Notes under the pieces: model-generated | The model's database searches: none | The model's input: only the letters and a program-made list of their open reading frames with translations | Told to the model about the DNA's origin: nothing | Shown: positions 48,167 through 58,797 of the stretch, in pieces | Layout: the number at the start of each line of letters is the position of its first letter | Numbering within the stretch: position 1 is the stretch's first letter | Program-made: the position numbers and the translations under genes | Origin: Talpa occidentalis | Lineage: Eukaryota; Chordata; Mammalia; Eulipotyphla; Talpidae | Reading direction: 5' to 3' | NCBI RefSeq assembly: GCF_014898055.3 | Contig: NW_023603184.1 | Coordinates: 107,498,615-107,562,614, forward strand | Length of the DNA: 64,000 bases

Positions 48167-49315
48167 CTATTGGATTAATACATTTCTTTGTGAAGTTTCC
48201 AAGTGGTTGTCTTTCCTTGGTGAGGAATTGAAACATGAAATGGGAATTATTTTCGCATGCTGCATAAAAATCTGGCTTTTTCAGGTTCTACTGTGACCTC
48301 TAATCCTTATCAATGTTTAGAAAAATTAGAAATACCTGGAAGACAATTTTATTAGATGAACAATTGTTCATAGAATTCAAGACTGGTAGAAAAGACCACA
48401 TATTGTGGTGACAAAGACTGACAATTAAGTTCTGGACTTCTATTTCTCAAGAAAATTGATGAAGAGTAACTCACACAAAATATTTGTCAGCATTTTCTAG
48501 GCACCATTGATGATGTTATCCATCACAAAATCAATGACAGCGTTGTGGAAATAAATGCAGACTTTAAATGAGAAAAGAAGCTATTTAGTTCGAGCTTGCT
48601 ATATAGCAAGGAAACCACAGTCACTTGTGTTTGGCAGACTCAAAGGCAGACAGGGGTGTGGTAAAGTTCTGTTTTGAAAAAAAATTTCAGATGTGCTTGG
48701 ATAGGAGACTGTTGGCAGGGGAAGAAGCAGGCTGTCAAGTGGGACATCTTACGTGTTTACTTTAGGAAGCATGTTTGGCTTTCTCTGTTTCATCCTGAGC
48801 TGGAAACAGCAAAAACATGGAAGCTGGTAGCCACTTACCTTTGGGCTGATTACTGCAGAGGTTGTGGGTCAAAGTACTATTAACCTGGCCATTGTCTCTA
48901 CATTCGGTCTCTCCATATTAAAAACAAAACAAAACAAAAACTAAGAAGATTGAAATCTGTTGAAGAGGCATCCACAGGTACTTGAAGATGCATATTCATG
49001 TCACTCTGAAAAAGACTTACCCATTCAGGACACATGTCTACTTCTAAATTCCTCTCACTCATCTTTGAGTGAGAATTTCATGTGCACACACTAATATGAA
49101 GCAGTAGCTGTTAATGTGTTGGCTCTACTAGCCAATTCTGCAAATAGCTAAGATAATGCCCATTTTGTACCAGTGTTATGGATGCTTCAAGTAGAAATTC
49201 AGCTATTCAATTTTACATCTAATTCTTACACTTGAGCTAAAACTTTTAGAAGTTAATTAAGTTAGAAGTGAAATCTGTGCTTGTGAATGTTACTATAAAT
49301 TCAGTTTAAAAAAAT
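47789..49315 (+). other. Intergenic, with a long TA microsatellite
   Basis: Apart from the TG/TA array at 48109-48165, no element or gene is recognised. A short (AAAAC)n run lies at 48919-48942. Confidence 0.6.
48109..48165 (+). repeat. (TG)n(TA)n microsatellite
   Basis: About five TG units pass into about 24 TA units. The open frame at 48111-48296 is a translation of this array. Confidence 0.96.
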
Positions 49316-49324
49316 CAACTTTGC

Positions 49325-49591
49325 GGGCCTCCCTGGTGGCGCAGGCAGTTGAGCACAGTGCTGTGAAGCTGTCCACAGCCTCTGCAGTGCAGGTTCGATC
49401 CCTGCCGGCCTCGGAGCAACCCACATTGCGAGCTGACCTCTCCTGTCTTGTCTGCTGCTCCCCTCATCAGTGTATTTCGTCAGTCTGCCTGTTCTGTTCC
49501 CTGCTCTGTCTCTGGTGAGTCCTCTCACCCTCCTGCACATATGGCCTGTACACCGGCTCTTGTATAAATAAAATAAATCTTAAAAAAAAAA
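49325..49591 (+). mobile_element. Long SINE, sense, with ~9-bp TSD
   Basis: It starts GGGCCTCCCTGGTGGCGCAG, has GGTTCGATCCC, and ends TGTATAAATAAAATAAATCT plus an A run. CAACTTTGC flanks it at 49316-49324 and 49592-49600. It is moderately diverged from the young copies. Confidence 0.9.
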
Positions 49592-49617
49592 CAACTTTGC
49601 TATGAAAACGAAAATAT

Positions 49618-50800
49618 TGAGGCCCCTCTCCTGGGCTTGCAGTCGCTGCCTCTGTCTGTAGTTTCCCCATCAGGAAGGATGCATGGTATCTGTGGAACCA
49701 AGCTTAGCCGAGGTTTTGCCATTTTGTATATCCTCCACCTTGATATGTTAGTCCTTGTACAGCTGCATTCCGGAGATAGTTTCAACAGTCACAACCCTCA
49801 CTCCACTTGGTGACGAAAAAGCAGACCACCCCAGCTGCCAATGAGGCAGTCCTATCCATAAATGGGACAGCATCACTAACCGTCCAATCAGTTTGAAACT
49901 ATAACCATGCGCGCCAAAATGCCTTTGTAGTAGCCAATGAGTAATTGCCAGCTTATTTCAAAATTCGCGCCTGCTTGTGACCCTATTTAAGACCCCTGTT
50001 TCCTCTGTTCGGGGCTCTCAACCTCTGCCGTTGCATGGTGCATGTCGTGAGCCCGGACTTGAGCCCGTAATAAACTCCTTTGTGTTCTTGCATCGGCTGT
50101 CTGTGTCCTTGGGGGCTGCACTGGTCGACGTTGGGCACAACAGTATCCCCCGGTATGTCCATGTTTCCAAGCGGATATCAGATGCTGTAGGGAGTGTCTT
50201 GGAGAGCACAGACCTAAGGGTAAAGATATAGAGATTGGGCCCATCCTGGAATCTCCAGTCCCTTTCAGATTCTGCAGTTATCCAAAATCAGCAACAAACA
50301 GATCACTCCATAAAGGAGAGAGCCCTCCCAAAGAGATAAAAACTATATCAGTGCAATCTCTGCACTGGCACAGGGCAGCAGTCCTACTTCCCACCTGTGA
50401 CTATGCAGATGCTTCTTTTCACCAATTCTCTGTCCCTCTGCAGGGTAGCAGCTTCCTGCCTGCCCGTGACCTGTACCTGCCGGGACTTCTCTTCACTGAC
50501 CTCCCTCAGTGGAGGCTGCTCTTCTCAAGGCCGCCTGCCTGCAACCATGCAGGCATCTCTCAGCAAACCTGTCCCTTTCCCAGCAGCTCTTCCTGCCCCC
50601 ATGTGTCTATGCAAGTGTCCTTCATTCTTCTGTCCCTTTCCCTAATAAACATGCTATTTAAATATAAGTAACATCTCTGTCTCGTGGAGAAACTCTCCTG
50701 GGGAACTCGCCGCGTGCCCCTGAAAGGAAAGCCCTGGTGAAACCTTTCCCAGAGTGAACCCAAGGACCCCATACTCCAAACTCCAAAACCACATCATGCC
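49618..50800 (+). mobile_element. Older LTR-like element interrupted by a younger solo LTR
   Basis: Removing the solo LTR at 49691-50142 joins GATGCATGGTATC to CCCCGGTATGTCC. The resulting unit is GC-richer than its surroundings and has AATAAA (50644-50649) in CCTAATAAACATGC. A U5-like stretch follows it (TCTGTCTCGTGGAGAAACTC). This is the organisation of a retroviral LTR, but I could not establish its ends or TSD; limits are approximate. Confidence 0.5.
49691..50142 (+). mobile_element. Solo LTR of an endogenous retrovirus, 5-bp TSD
   Basis: It starts TGTGGAACCAAGC and ends GGGCACAACA. GTATC flanks it at 49686-49690 and 50143-50147. A TATTTAAG box lies at 49984-49991 and AATAAA at 50069-50074, with the same R-U5 text as the LTR at 29448-29958 (AATAAACTCCTTTGTGTTCT; TCCTTGGGGGCTGCACTGGT). 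The two copies differ mostly in U3, where this one is shorter and has GC-rich motifs (GCGCGCC). No gag, pol or env sequence is attached. Confidence 0.92.
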
Positions 50801-50805
50801 CAAGA

Positions 50806-51140
50806 GTGGGATGGCTGTGTTGCATGATATTTCCATTTTTGGTTTTTTAAGGTAAATCCAGGTTACTTGCAGGCTACTGGTGCAATGGCTGTACCAGTTT
50901 ATGTTACCAGCAACAGTGTAATAGGGCTCCTTTTTTTCTGCATCCTCATCAACATTTGTTTGGGGGGCCTTTTAATATGTGCCATTCTCATAGGTGTGTG
51001 GTGGTATATCACAGTAATTTTTAACCTGCAATCTGTGTTATTAGGATTGACAATGAACATTTTTCATATATCTTTTGGCCTTCTGAATATTCTCTTTGGT
51101 GAATTATCTGTTCATATCTGCTACCCATCGTGTGAATAAT
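50806..51140 (-). mobile_element. L1 ORF2/3' region fragment, antisense
   Basis: AGAGTGGGATGGCTGTGTTG, then GTACCAGTTTATGTTACCAG and GTGCCATTCTCATAGGTGTG are the antisense L1 text usually seen as 'agtgggattgctgggtcatatgg...accagtttacattcccaccaacagtg'. It is diverged, with no TSD. Confidence 0.8.
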
Positions 51141-52180
51141 TTCTCCCCTTAGGTAGAAAATGGAAGGAAAGTCGGATGCAAGTTACAGCATGGATGAGGT
51201 TTGCAGACAATATGCTAAGAGTATTAAAATAGTCACAAAAAGAAAATGCTGCATGATTGTTCATCCAATTCAAGGGTGCTTGTTCAAGGGTGCTTGTCTG
51301 AGGCTCTGGTGAGGGATTAATGGAGAGTTATTGTTTAATGGTATTGATTAAATAAATTGAGCCAAACAAAGTCAGTGGGTTTATTAAAAAAATCAAGACT
51401 GAAGATTTGAGCCCGGGAAAAGCCACCAGATAGGTCTGGAAAAGCAGTGCAAATTCTGACCATCACAAACAGAATTCCTCACAAACAGAATTTCTCGCAA
51501 ACAGAATTTGATCGAGTTTGCAAGAGAAACATTTCACATTTTCAAGGATTTTACAAAGTAAGATTGTGCTGAAGTATCTCTTGATGTTGCCTGTGCACTG
51601 AGGAAAACAAGGAGAGTTGTTAAATTTACCCTATTTGGAACCTTATCTTCTGGGAACTGGGAGTTTCAGCAATGGCAAAAAAACTTGAAGTCTATCTTTC
51701 TTGGAAGTTACCAATTTGATTTTTTTGTTGGTGAAATAGCTTCTTTGAAAGCCCAAAGCTGTGCTTTGGGTCTTTCACTTGCACCCCTTAGTTGATAGAG
51801 TAAAGTTCACCCTTTCAGTTGCTGATTTTCGTTTATAATGGGTACAGAGTTTCAGTTCTGCAAGAGAAAGAGTTCTGGAGACAAAATGCATGATAATGTG
51901 CATACATTTAAAACTTCTGTAAATGGTGAAGATGGCAAATTTTATATTTTCTGTATTTTACCACACTTATTTAAAACTTGAGTTAAAAAAAATAACATAA
52001 ATATAGCTACACATGGTAGCATTATAAATGGCCTTGTTTTGATATTTTACTAAATTTATGTAAGATGTAACCACTTAGGGATACTAGATGAGAAGTGTAG
52101 GGGTATCTCTGCACTACCATAGCAACTTCCTGTGAATCTATATTTACTTCAAAGCAAAAGGTCTTTAAAAATTGCCTTTT
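51141..52180 (+). other. Intergenic, nothing recognised
   Basis: A short triplication of CACAAACAGAATT/CGCAAACAGAATT lies near 51464-51510. No gene or named repeat is seen. Confidence 0.6.
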
Positions 52181-52181
52181 G

Positions 52182-52296
52182 GGGCCTCCCCTGGTGGCAC
52201 AGCTGTTGAGCGCTGGGCTGCTAGGCTGCCCACAGCCTCTGCAGCTGGGGCGTTCCCCAGCTGTTGGAGAGGGTCCCACCAAAAAAAAAAAAAAAA
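52182..52296 (+). mobile_element. Short SINE copy, sense
   Basis: It starts GGGCCTCCCCTGGTGGCACA and has GTTGAGCGCTGGGCTGC. It ends at GGGTCCCACC, followed at once by a 16-A tail, so it lacks the 3' block of the long form, exactly like the copy at 16892-16971. TGCCTT occurs on both sides (52174 and 52297), a weak TSD. Confidence 0.85.
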
Positions 52297-52360
52297 TGCC
52301 TTCTGTGTGAAAAAAAAAAATCAGGAAGTTACCACTGCCACTTGAAAATCTTGGACCAGG

Positions 52361-52699
52361 GGCCTCCCTGGTGGCGCAGCGGTTGAGCGCTGGGTTGCGA
52401 AGCTCCCTGCGGTCTCTGCGGCGCCGGTTCGATCCCCGGATCGAACCGGCGCCGGTTCGATCCCCGGCTGCTCCCCGGCCACCAGAGGAGAGTCCCACAT
52501 GGCGCGCAGACCTCTCCTGCCGCCCGCTGCTCCCCTCAGCAGTGTACTTCGGTCCTTCTGCCTGCTCTGCTCCCCGCTCTGGCTCTGGTGAATTCTCTCA
52601 CCCTCCCATGCTTCTGACTGTACCCAGTGCATGTATAAACAAATAAACAAATAAATAAATAAATAAAAATACGTGCCTCTTTAAAAAAAAAAAAAAAAA
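52361..52699 (+). mobile_element. Long SINE, sense, 17-bp TSD, with duplicated box B
   Basis: It starts GGCCTCCCTGGTGGCGCAGC and ends in an AAACAAATAAATAAAT-type and A tail. GAAAATCTTGGACCAGG flanks it at 52344-52360 and 52700-52716. GGTTCGATCCC occurs twice in direct orientation (52426 and 52454). Between them lies an inverted copy (ATCGAACCGGCGC), forming a perfect palindromic arm pair GCGCCGGTTCGAT/ATCGAACCGGCGC. No other copy in the window has this. Confidence 0.95.
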
Positions 52700-52716
52700 G
52701 AAAATCTTGGACCAGG

Positions 52717-53420
52717 ATAATAGAACTTCATGGACAGAGATTAAAGAGCCTGCTTAACCACCGTCTGTCATGAAAATAACTTTGACTGGAGAGAAGTTCA
52801 CATGCTGGGAGCCAGCAGGGCCAAGTAACCCACGCATTGCTTATTACAAGTTATTAGCCTTCGAGGGAAGTTGAATTAACAAGTTTTCCCTTTGGCAATG
52901 GGGCCTTCCTATTGAGCAGACTTCCCAACAATAATTCCCCTGCATGTCAAATGCCTCATTTGCCCAACAATAAACCATAAAAATATAGACCAGATTCTCT
53001 CTGAGCTTATCACTCAATATCACACTGTGAGGGCATAACTGATATTGTGGCCTCAGGTCAAGGCCAATTGCAGTGGCGGATAATTTCCTCCAAATTCAGA
53101 GACAAGATTTACCTCTTTGGAATGCCGATGAGGAGGTTTAAGATTATTGAACGCATTTTATGCTAAACAGAAAAGTGGACCTTAGGAATTCGCTTTTCCC
53201 TTCTACCAATATTTATGGCAGGTGTCAAGAACTGTTCTAGGGGCTGCAGTGAAAATAGAACATAAGACCAACGGGCTTTTGTCTTCATTGAATTTAGTGT
53301 AGTGTTGATACAGTTATAATAGATTTTTAAAAATTCCTGTTAAAATGAAACAATACCGCAATGTAATTGACCTTTACTGAAAATCTCTAGGCTCACTGAG
53401 TTCATAAGAGAAAGTGTCTT
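52717..53420 (+). other. Intergenic, with a possible ancient repeat
   Basis: About 53210-53300 (TATTTATGGCAGGTGTCAAG, then AACTGTTCTAGGGGCTGCAG) resembles the ancient repeat type seen at 35165-35285. Nothing else is recognised. Confidence 0.5.
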
Positions 53421-53669
53421 GGGCCTCCCTGGTGGTGCAGGTGTTTGAGTGCTGCACTGTGAAGCTGTCCGCAGCCTCTGCATTGCGGGTTCGATCCCGG
53501 CCAGCCGGCGAGGGTCCCACATGGCAAAGCAGACCTGTCTTGCCCACTGCTCCCCTCAGCAGTGTTTTTCTTCAGTCTGCCTGTTCAGTTCCCCACTCTG
53601 TCTCTGGTGAATCCTCTCATGCATCTAGCCTGTACCCTGCTTCTTGTATAAAAATAAATAAATCTTAAA
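53421..53669 (+). mobile_element. Long SINE, sense, older copy
   Basis: It starts GGGCCTCCCTGGTGGTGCAG, has GGTTCGATCCC and GCCCACTGCTCCCCTCAGCA, and ends TGTATAAAAATAAATAAATC. The tail runs into an AT-rich array (53665-53735) containing the 18-base palindrome TATAGATATATATCTATA at 53686-53703. No clear TSD. Confidence 0.88.
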
Positions 53670-53854
53670 ATCTATATCTATAAAATATAGATATATATCT
53701 ATAAAATCTATATCTTAAAATCTATATTGTCTTTATCTGTACTGGGTTCAAGATTACATAATATTGAATACTTGCCCAAATGTAGTCATTGAATAGTTTA
53801 ATTTTGTCTATTTCTGGAACAATTCATATAAAATAAGAATTGGCTGTTCATCAA

Positions 53855-54900
53855 GTTTTTTTTAATCATATTATTTTTGTTGAAGTAACACTGGTTTACA
53901 GCACTGTATGTAATTTAGGATTATACGTTCACACCTCTTAAGCTGTATGTTACCGCACCACACCCACCAACAAAGCACCCCTAATAGTCCTCTACTGTAT
54001 TCCATTGGACCCCCTCTCTCCTTTGTTCCCCAGACCCCACTCTTCCCCTCTGATAGCCTCAATTCTACAGTTTAATTGGTTTGTTTTGGTTTAGTTTTGC
54101 TTGGTCCTTTGTTTTCCCTATATTCCACATGAATGAAATCATCTGGTATTTAGTGTTTATTATTCTCCTTCTGATTTATTTCCCTTAGTATAGTCCCTTT
54201 CAGTTCTGTCCATGTTGTCGAAATGGCAAGATATCATCTTATTTTATTTTATAGCTAAATAGAATTCCATCGTGTCTATGTACCACATCTTTTAATTCAC
54301 TCATGTGTCTCGGGCACTTAGGTTGCTTCTATATCTTGGCTATTGTAAGTAGTACTGCAATAAACATAAGATTGTATATATCCTTTTATATGAGTGCTTT
54401 TTCATACTTTAGGGAGATACCTTAGAATTGCCGAATCATTTGGTAGCTCTATTTTTAATGTTTCCAGAAAGCCTCCATATTCCAGTGGTTTACAGACCTT
54501 CCATAGGAGCTGGATCAGTTTACATTCCTACCACCAAGGTGTGAGGGTTCCTTTTTTTCCATATCCTCCTAACACTTGTTTCTAGTGTTTTTGATATGGG
54601 TTATTCTCACAGGTGTGAAGTGTCATCTCATTGTCATTTTGATATGCATTTTCTTAATTATATAATGAGCATTTTTTCACATGCCTATTGGTCATCTGTA
54701 TGTCTTCTGCAGAGAAGTGTGTATTTAGTTTTTCTGCCCATTTTTTTATATTGGATTATTTGCTTTCTTTTTATTAAGTTTTATGTGTTCTTTGTAGACC
54801 TTGGATATTGATCCCTTACTAAAAACATGATGTGCAAGTATTTTCTCCCATTGGGTAAAACTTTGCAGTAAAGTTTGATTGAACTCATCTCTAGAATTGT
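53855..54900 (-). mobile_element. L1 3' part (end of ORF2 and 3'UTR), antisense
   Basis: From about 53870 (TTGTTGAAGTAACACTGGTT) the sequence follows antisense L1 order: ATCATCTGGTATTTAGTG, TATGTACCACATCTTTTAAT, GGAGCTGGATCAGTTTACAT and AGAGAAGTGTGTATTTAGTT. It is about 1 kb long and diverged. L1-like antisense text may continue beyond the two SINEs at 55094-55643 to ~56160, with less certainty. Confidence 0.8.
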
Positions 54901-55093
54901 TCAGGCATGGGCTTTTTTTTTTTTTTTTTTTTTTCAGCTTTTCATTTCATTTAAATTGTCTTAATAGTTATTAGTCTTTTAGGATTTATGAGGTTTTTGG
55001 TCTTTAGAATATTTGCCAATTTTATCTAAATTTGGAAAGTTCTTACGGTACAATTGCTTATAATATTTATTATTTCTTAAAATTTGCTTTATA

Positions 55094-55335
55094 TGGGCCT
55101 CCCTGGTGGGGAGGGCTGTTTACAGCCACTGCAGCATGAGTTTGATCCCCGGCCAGGGAGTTACCCACATGGCGCAGCAGACCTCTAACTCACCAGCTGC
55201 TCCCCTCAGCAGTGTATTTTGGTCAATCTGCCTGTTCTGTTCCCCACTCTGTCTCTGGTGAATCCTCTCACCCCCCAACACCTCTGGCCTATAGCCCGGT
55301 ACTTGTATGCATAAATAAGTAAATTAAAAAAAAAA
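55094..55335 (+). mobile_element. SINE with internal deletion, sense, ~10-bp TSD
   Basis: It starts with GGGCCTCCCTGGTGGG (from 55096), lacks part of the tRNA-like region, and ends TGTATGCATAAATAAGTAAA plus A. TTGCTTTATA flanks it at 55084-55093 and 55336-55345. The next SINE sits immediately downstream. Confidence 0.88.
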
Positions 55336-55359
55336 TTGCTTTATAATTACTTGCCCCTT

Positions 55360-55643
55360 GGGCCTCCCCTGATGGCGCAGCTGTTGAGTGCTGGGCTGCA
55401 AAGCTGCCCGCAGCCTCTGCAGCGCCAGTTGGATCCCCAGCCACAGGGTGAGGGTCCCACATGACGCGCAGACCTCTCCTGCCGCCCGCTGCTTCCCTCA
55501 GCAGTGTACTTCGGTCCTTCTGCCTGTTCTGCTCCCCGCTCTGGCTCTGGTGAATTCTCTCACCCTTCCATGCTTCTGTACCCAGTGCTTGTATAAATAA
55601 ATAAATAAATAAATAAATGAATCTTTAAAGAAAAAAAAAAGAG
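55360..55643 (+). mobile_element. Long SINE, sense, 18-bp imperfect TSD
   Basis: It starts GGGCCTCCCCTGATGGCGCA and ends with five AAAT units and A. TATAATTACTTGCCCCTT at 55342-55359 matches TATAATTATTTGTCCCTT at 55644-55661 with two differences. Its left TSD overlaps the right TSD of the SINE at 55094-55335, so this copy landed next to the earlier insertion. Confidence 0.9.
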
Positions 55644-55661
55644 TATAATTATTTGTCCCTT

Positions 55662-56163
55662 TTTATTGTGCATTTTGCTTCTTTGCACCTTCTTTTTCCA
55701 GGTTGATTTGTGTGTTAGTTTTCCCCTTTAAAAATTCTGCCACAGTCCTGTCTATTAGGACTGTCTTTGGTTCACTACTAGCCCCCAATATTTTTTCTCT
55801 TTTTTAATTGATTTTTTATCCCCTTTATACTTATTTCTCTCCTAGGTCTCTTTACTATATTTGTTAGCCTTCTGTCATCTCATATTTCTTAGTTTAGTTC
55901 TCTTGTGTCTGCAATTAAATATGCTTATATTTTTCCTTTGTATACTGCTTATTATATTGCACAGATTTTTTGTAGGCTATGCTTTCAAATCATTCAGTGC
56001 TCATATCTTGGAATTTTCCTTATAATTTTGTCCTTAACAAGGTATCATATTTTTAAATATCCATCCTTATAAGACTTAGTTCTCAACTTACTGGTTTCTA
56101 GTTCTACTTGGTTATGTTTGGAAAGCATAGTTAACTTGATGTAGATTCTTTGGAGTTTATCGG
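55662..56163 (-). mobile_element. Probable continuation of antisense L1
   Basis: T-rich text such as TTTCTAGTTCTACTTGGTTA followed by TGTTTGGAAAGCATAG resembles diverged antisense L1 ORF2 sequence, and its position beyond the SINE pair fits a continuation of 53855-54900. The assignment is tentative. Confidence 0.35.
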
Positions 56164-57010
56164 TGTTGTGGGGTAGCAGTCACATAGGACTGAATGCCTA
56201 GCCTATGGTAGTGCCAGAAGTGAATTAAATTATAAGACACCTACTGATTTTCCAGCATGTTTGGTGTGAGGGGAAAAACCTCAACATATTTGGTGATTAA
56301 AGTGTCAGAAGTGAAGTGTTCTGTGTGAAAGTAAAAAGAAAAACACAGAAAGCCGCCCCGCCCCCGACTCTGGGAGGGGCTGCCTTCCCTGGGCTGGGTG
56401 TTGTGGACTTTCAGATCCCGGGTGGCCAGGGTTCTGCTCTCTCATGAGGAGTTTTCCAGAAAGTATATTTTCACTGTGAAATAAGCAAAATATTCACATT
56501 TCCCTGATAGTCACAATTGGCTATAAAGTGGTATTGTAGGGTAAATGAAGATCAATCCGTCAGGATTTACAAACCGCTAGCCTCTGGGCTATCACCTGTG
56601 GCTTTGGATATGCTAATGCGGAGGCACTTGGGAGCTTGAGCCCCGATATGCATGCCAGATGGCAGACACCTGGAGTATGGCGTGGGCATGTGTAAGTGGG
56701 CACACCTGAGCCTGGAGGCTGAGGCTATAAGGTCGGTGTCACGGAGAGAACTCGAGTGGTGGAAGAGCTGCTGAGAGCGACTGAGCAACGGCTGCGAGAA
56801 GAGACCGAAGAGAAAGTGTACAAATTTGTTCAGAGCTGAGGGGCTGCCAGCCTCCTGGCCCTCTGATCCCCCTGTGTGTCCTGCACCTGGTTGCCTCACT
56901 AAAAATGGTGTAGAAATATCATTAAAAGCCTGCAGAAGCCACTGAGGGCTCCAGGACTCTCCTTTTGTCTCCTGAATCGATGGAGAAGCTGCCCCACGCC
57001 TTGCTGGCAC
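56164..57010 (+). mobile_element. Possible retroviral LTR-like element, GC-rich
   Basis: The block begins near TGTTGTGGGGTAGCAGTCAC, has a CTATAA box (56725-56730), an ATTAAA signal (56921-56926) and ends near TTGCTGGCACTGCA. This is the spacing of U3-R-U5. It retains many CpGs and contrasts with AT-rich flanks. I found no matching TSD at these ends. The 168-codon minus-strand open frame at 56567-57073 lies opposite it and has no recognisable domain. Confidence 0.4.
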
Positions 57011-58156
57011 TGCAGGTATGAACAGAGTTTTTCCTTCAGATTTTACAACCTTGTGCAGTAGGGCCAATCCCAATTCTCAAAGGAAAAGTGTTTTGTTGTA
57101 AAGATCTTAATTCCTCAACTTGGACAGTCAAACTGATGAATATGGGTTTCTTTCCCATATATGTGAAAAATAAATTTACTTTTGTCTATCCCAGTTTTCT
57201 TTCAATAGTAAAGTCAAGATTATTTAACTTGCAAAATTAAATAATGACCTCATTTCAAATGAAATGAAACTCAGTCCTTGATCAGAACACCCTTTATATT
57301 ACCTAATTATCTTTCATCACCACAGTAAATTGACTTAGGATTATATGATATATCTAAAGAGCTGTTCTATTCACAGGTCCTAAAATTAAATACTAAGGAA
57401 AAACAATTTTTCCAAACCAGGTAGTATAGACAAAACTGAGGGGGCTTTACACTAATGTCTATCATGTTCAATTGATAGGCTGATCTTAGCCTGGTTGAAC
57501 TTGGATTAGCTGTGCTTTGTATCTAATTCCACTGTGAGATCACCGCCACACTAATATGAAATAGATGGTGGTTAATATCTCCTACCTAACACTGCATGGT
57601 TTGTTAGTGGACAGAGTATGTAGTGGCCTTCATGGCAAGATTTGAGGGTGGAATAGCCTGGTAATTTGTATGAGTCCTACTGGTGGCGAATGTGCAGAAG
57701 TTTCTATAGTTAAAGGTATTTGCTAATTTTAAGTAACTAGCTATAATGTAAAGCTTACTAAGTTAGGAGCATTCTCTGTGTGTATGGCACCAATACTAGA
57801 AACTTGACATGTCAAACTATGAGTCCCTATAGGCCCAGGAGTAAGACTAAAGTATATACTAGGAAAGAAATAAAAATAAATTGTGCTTATGCTGTGTGTC
57901 TATAAGATAATAAGAACAATAAGGATTTAGAGAATGAGTTGGTTAAATTGGTATTTTCCAAAAAATGTGTTCCTCTGAGCTAATTCCACATGGTGTTTAT
58001 AGGATTCTGATAATCAGATATATTTAAAAAATGCTATTTACTCAGTAAATATCCCACTGAGATATTATATAAGGACCCAATAAGTCCTATAATACATAAA
58101 CTTGTTTAATGCAAAGTTCACTGAACATATTTTTATGCGGACTCTTTTTTAAAAAA
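57011..58156 (+). other. Intergenic, nothing recognised
   Basis: AT-rich sequence without a recognised gene, RNA or repeat. Confidence 0.6.
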
Positions 58157-58169
58157 TTTTTTAATGTAC

Positions 58170-58435
58170 CGGGGCCTCCCCAGTGGGGTTGTGGGTTGAG
58201 TGCAGCGCTGTGAAGCTGTTCGCAGCCACTGCAGCACAGGTTCAATTCCTGGCCCGCCAGGGAGATTCCCATATGGCGCAGCAGACCTTTCCTGTCTCGT
58301 CTGCTGCTCCTCTCAGCAGTGCATTTCGGTCCTTCTGTCTGTTCTGCTCCCTGCTCTGTCTCTGGTGAATTCTCTCACCCTTCCGCACCTCTGGGCTGCA
58401 CCCCAGTGCTTGTATAAATAAATCTTAAAAAAGTT
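58170..58435 (+). mobile_element. Long SINE, sense, ~12-bp TSD
   Basis: It starts GGGCCTCCCCAGTGGGGTTG (from 58172), has a decayed box B (GGTTCAATTCC), and ends TGTATAAATAAATCTTAAAA. TTTTTTAATGTA occurs at 58157-58168 and 58436-58447. Sequence just after it (to about 58545) looks like a diverged antisense L1 fragment. Confidence 0.88.
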
Positions 58436-58797
58436 TTTTTTAATGTATCCAATGAAATGTAATATCATAACAGATTTTTAACTTTCTATTTGGAATGATT
58501 TTAGGTTTACAGAAAAATTGCCAACAGGGGAATTCCTGTACATCTAAAAATTATTATTATTGACTTAAAAAGCAAATAAACTATGAAACATGCTTACTGG
58601 AAACTGTGTTCCAGAATTACCATTCCACGTGGCAGTGGAAGCTTGAGTCCGAGGGAAAATGTCAGTGTGGTGGGGTCAAAGCAAGCCAGTAAGATGAAGG
58701 ACTGAGGTGAGGAAATGCTAAGCACAACTATATAACCTGTCCTCTGGAGTTGTGAATGGAAGGAAAGAAATAGGTGAAATGGAAAACCAGGGGGATG

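Noticed and set aside
52390..52470. tRNA gene suggested by GGTTCGATCCC box B
   Set aside because: The sequence is part of a dispersed SINE with TSD and A tail; no cloverleaf with a proper acceptor stem is evident.
52022..52650. Long minus-strand open frames (158 and 109 codons)
   Set aside because: They are translations of the GC-rich SINEs at 52182-52699.
56567..57073. 168-codon minus-strand frame
   Set aside because: Lies opposite the GC-rich LTR-like block; no known domain or start context supports a gene.
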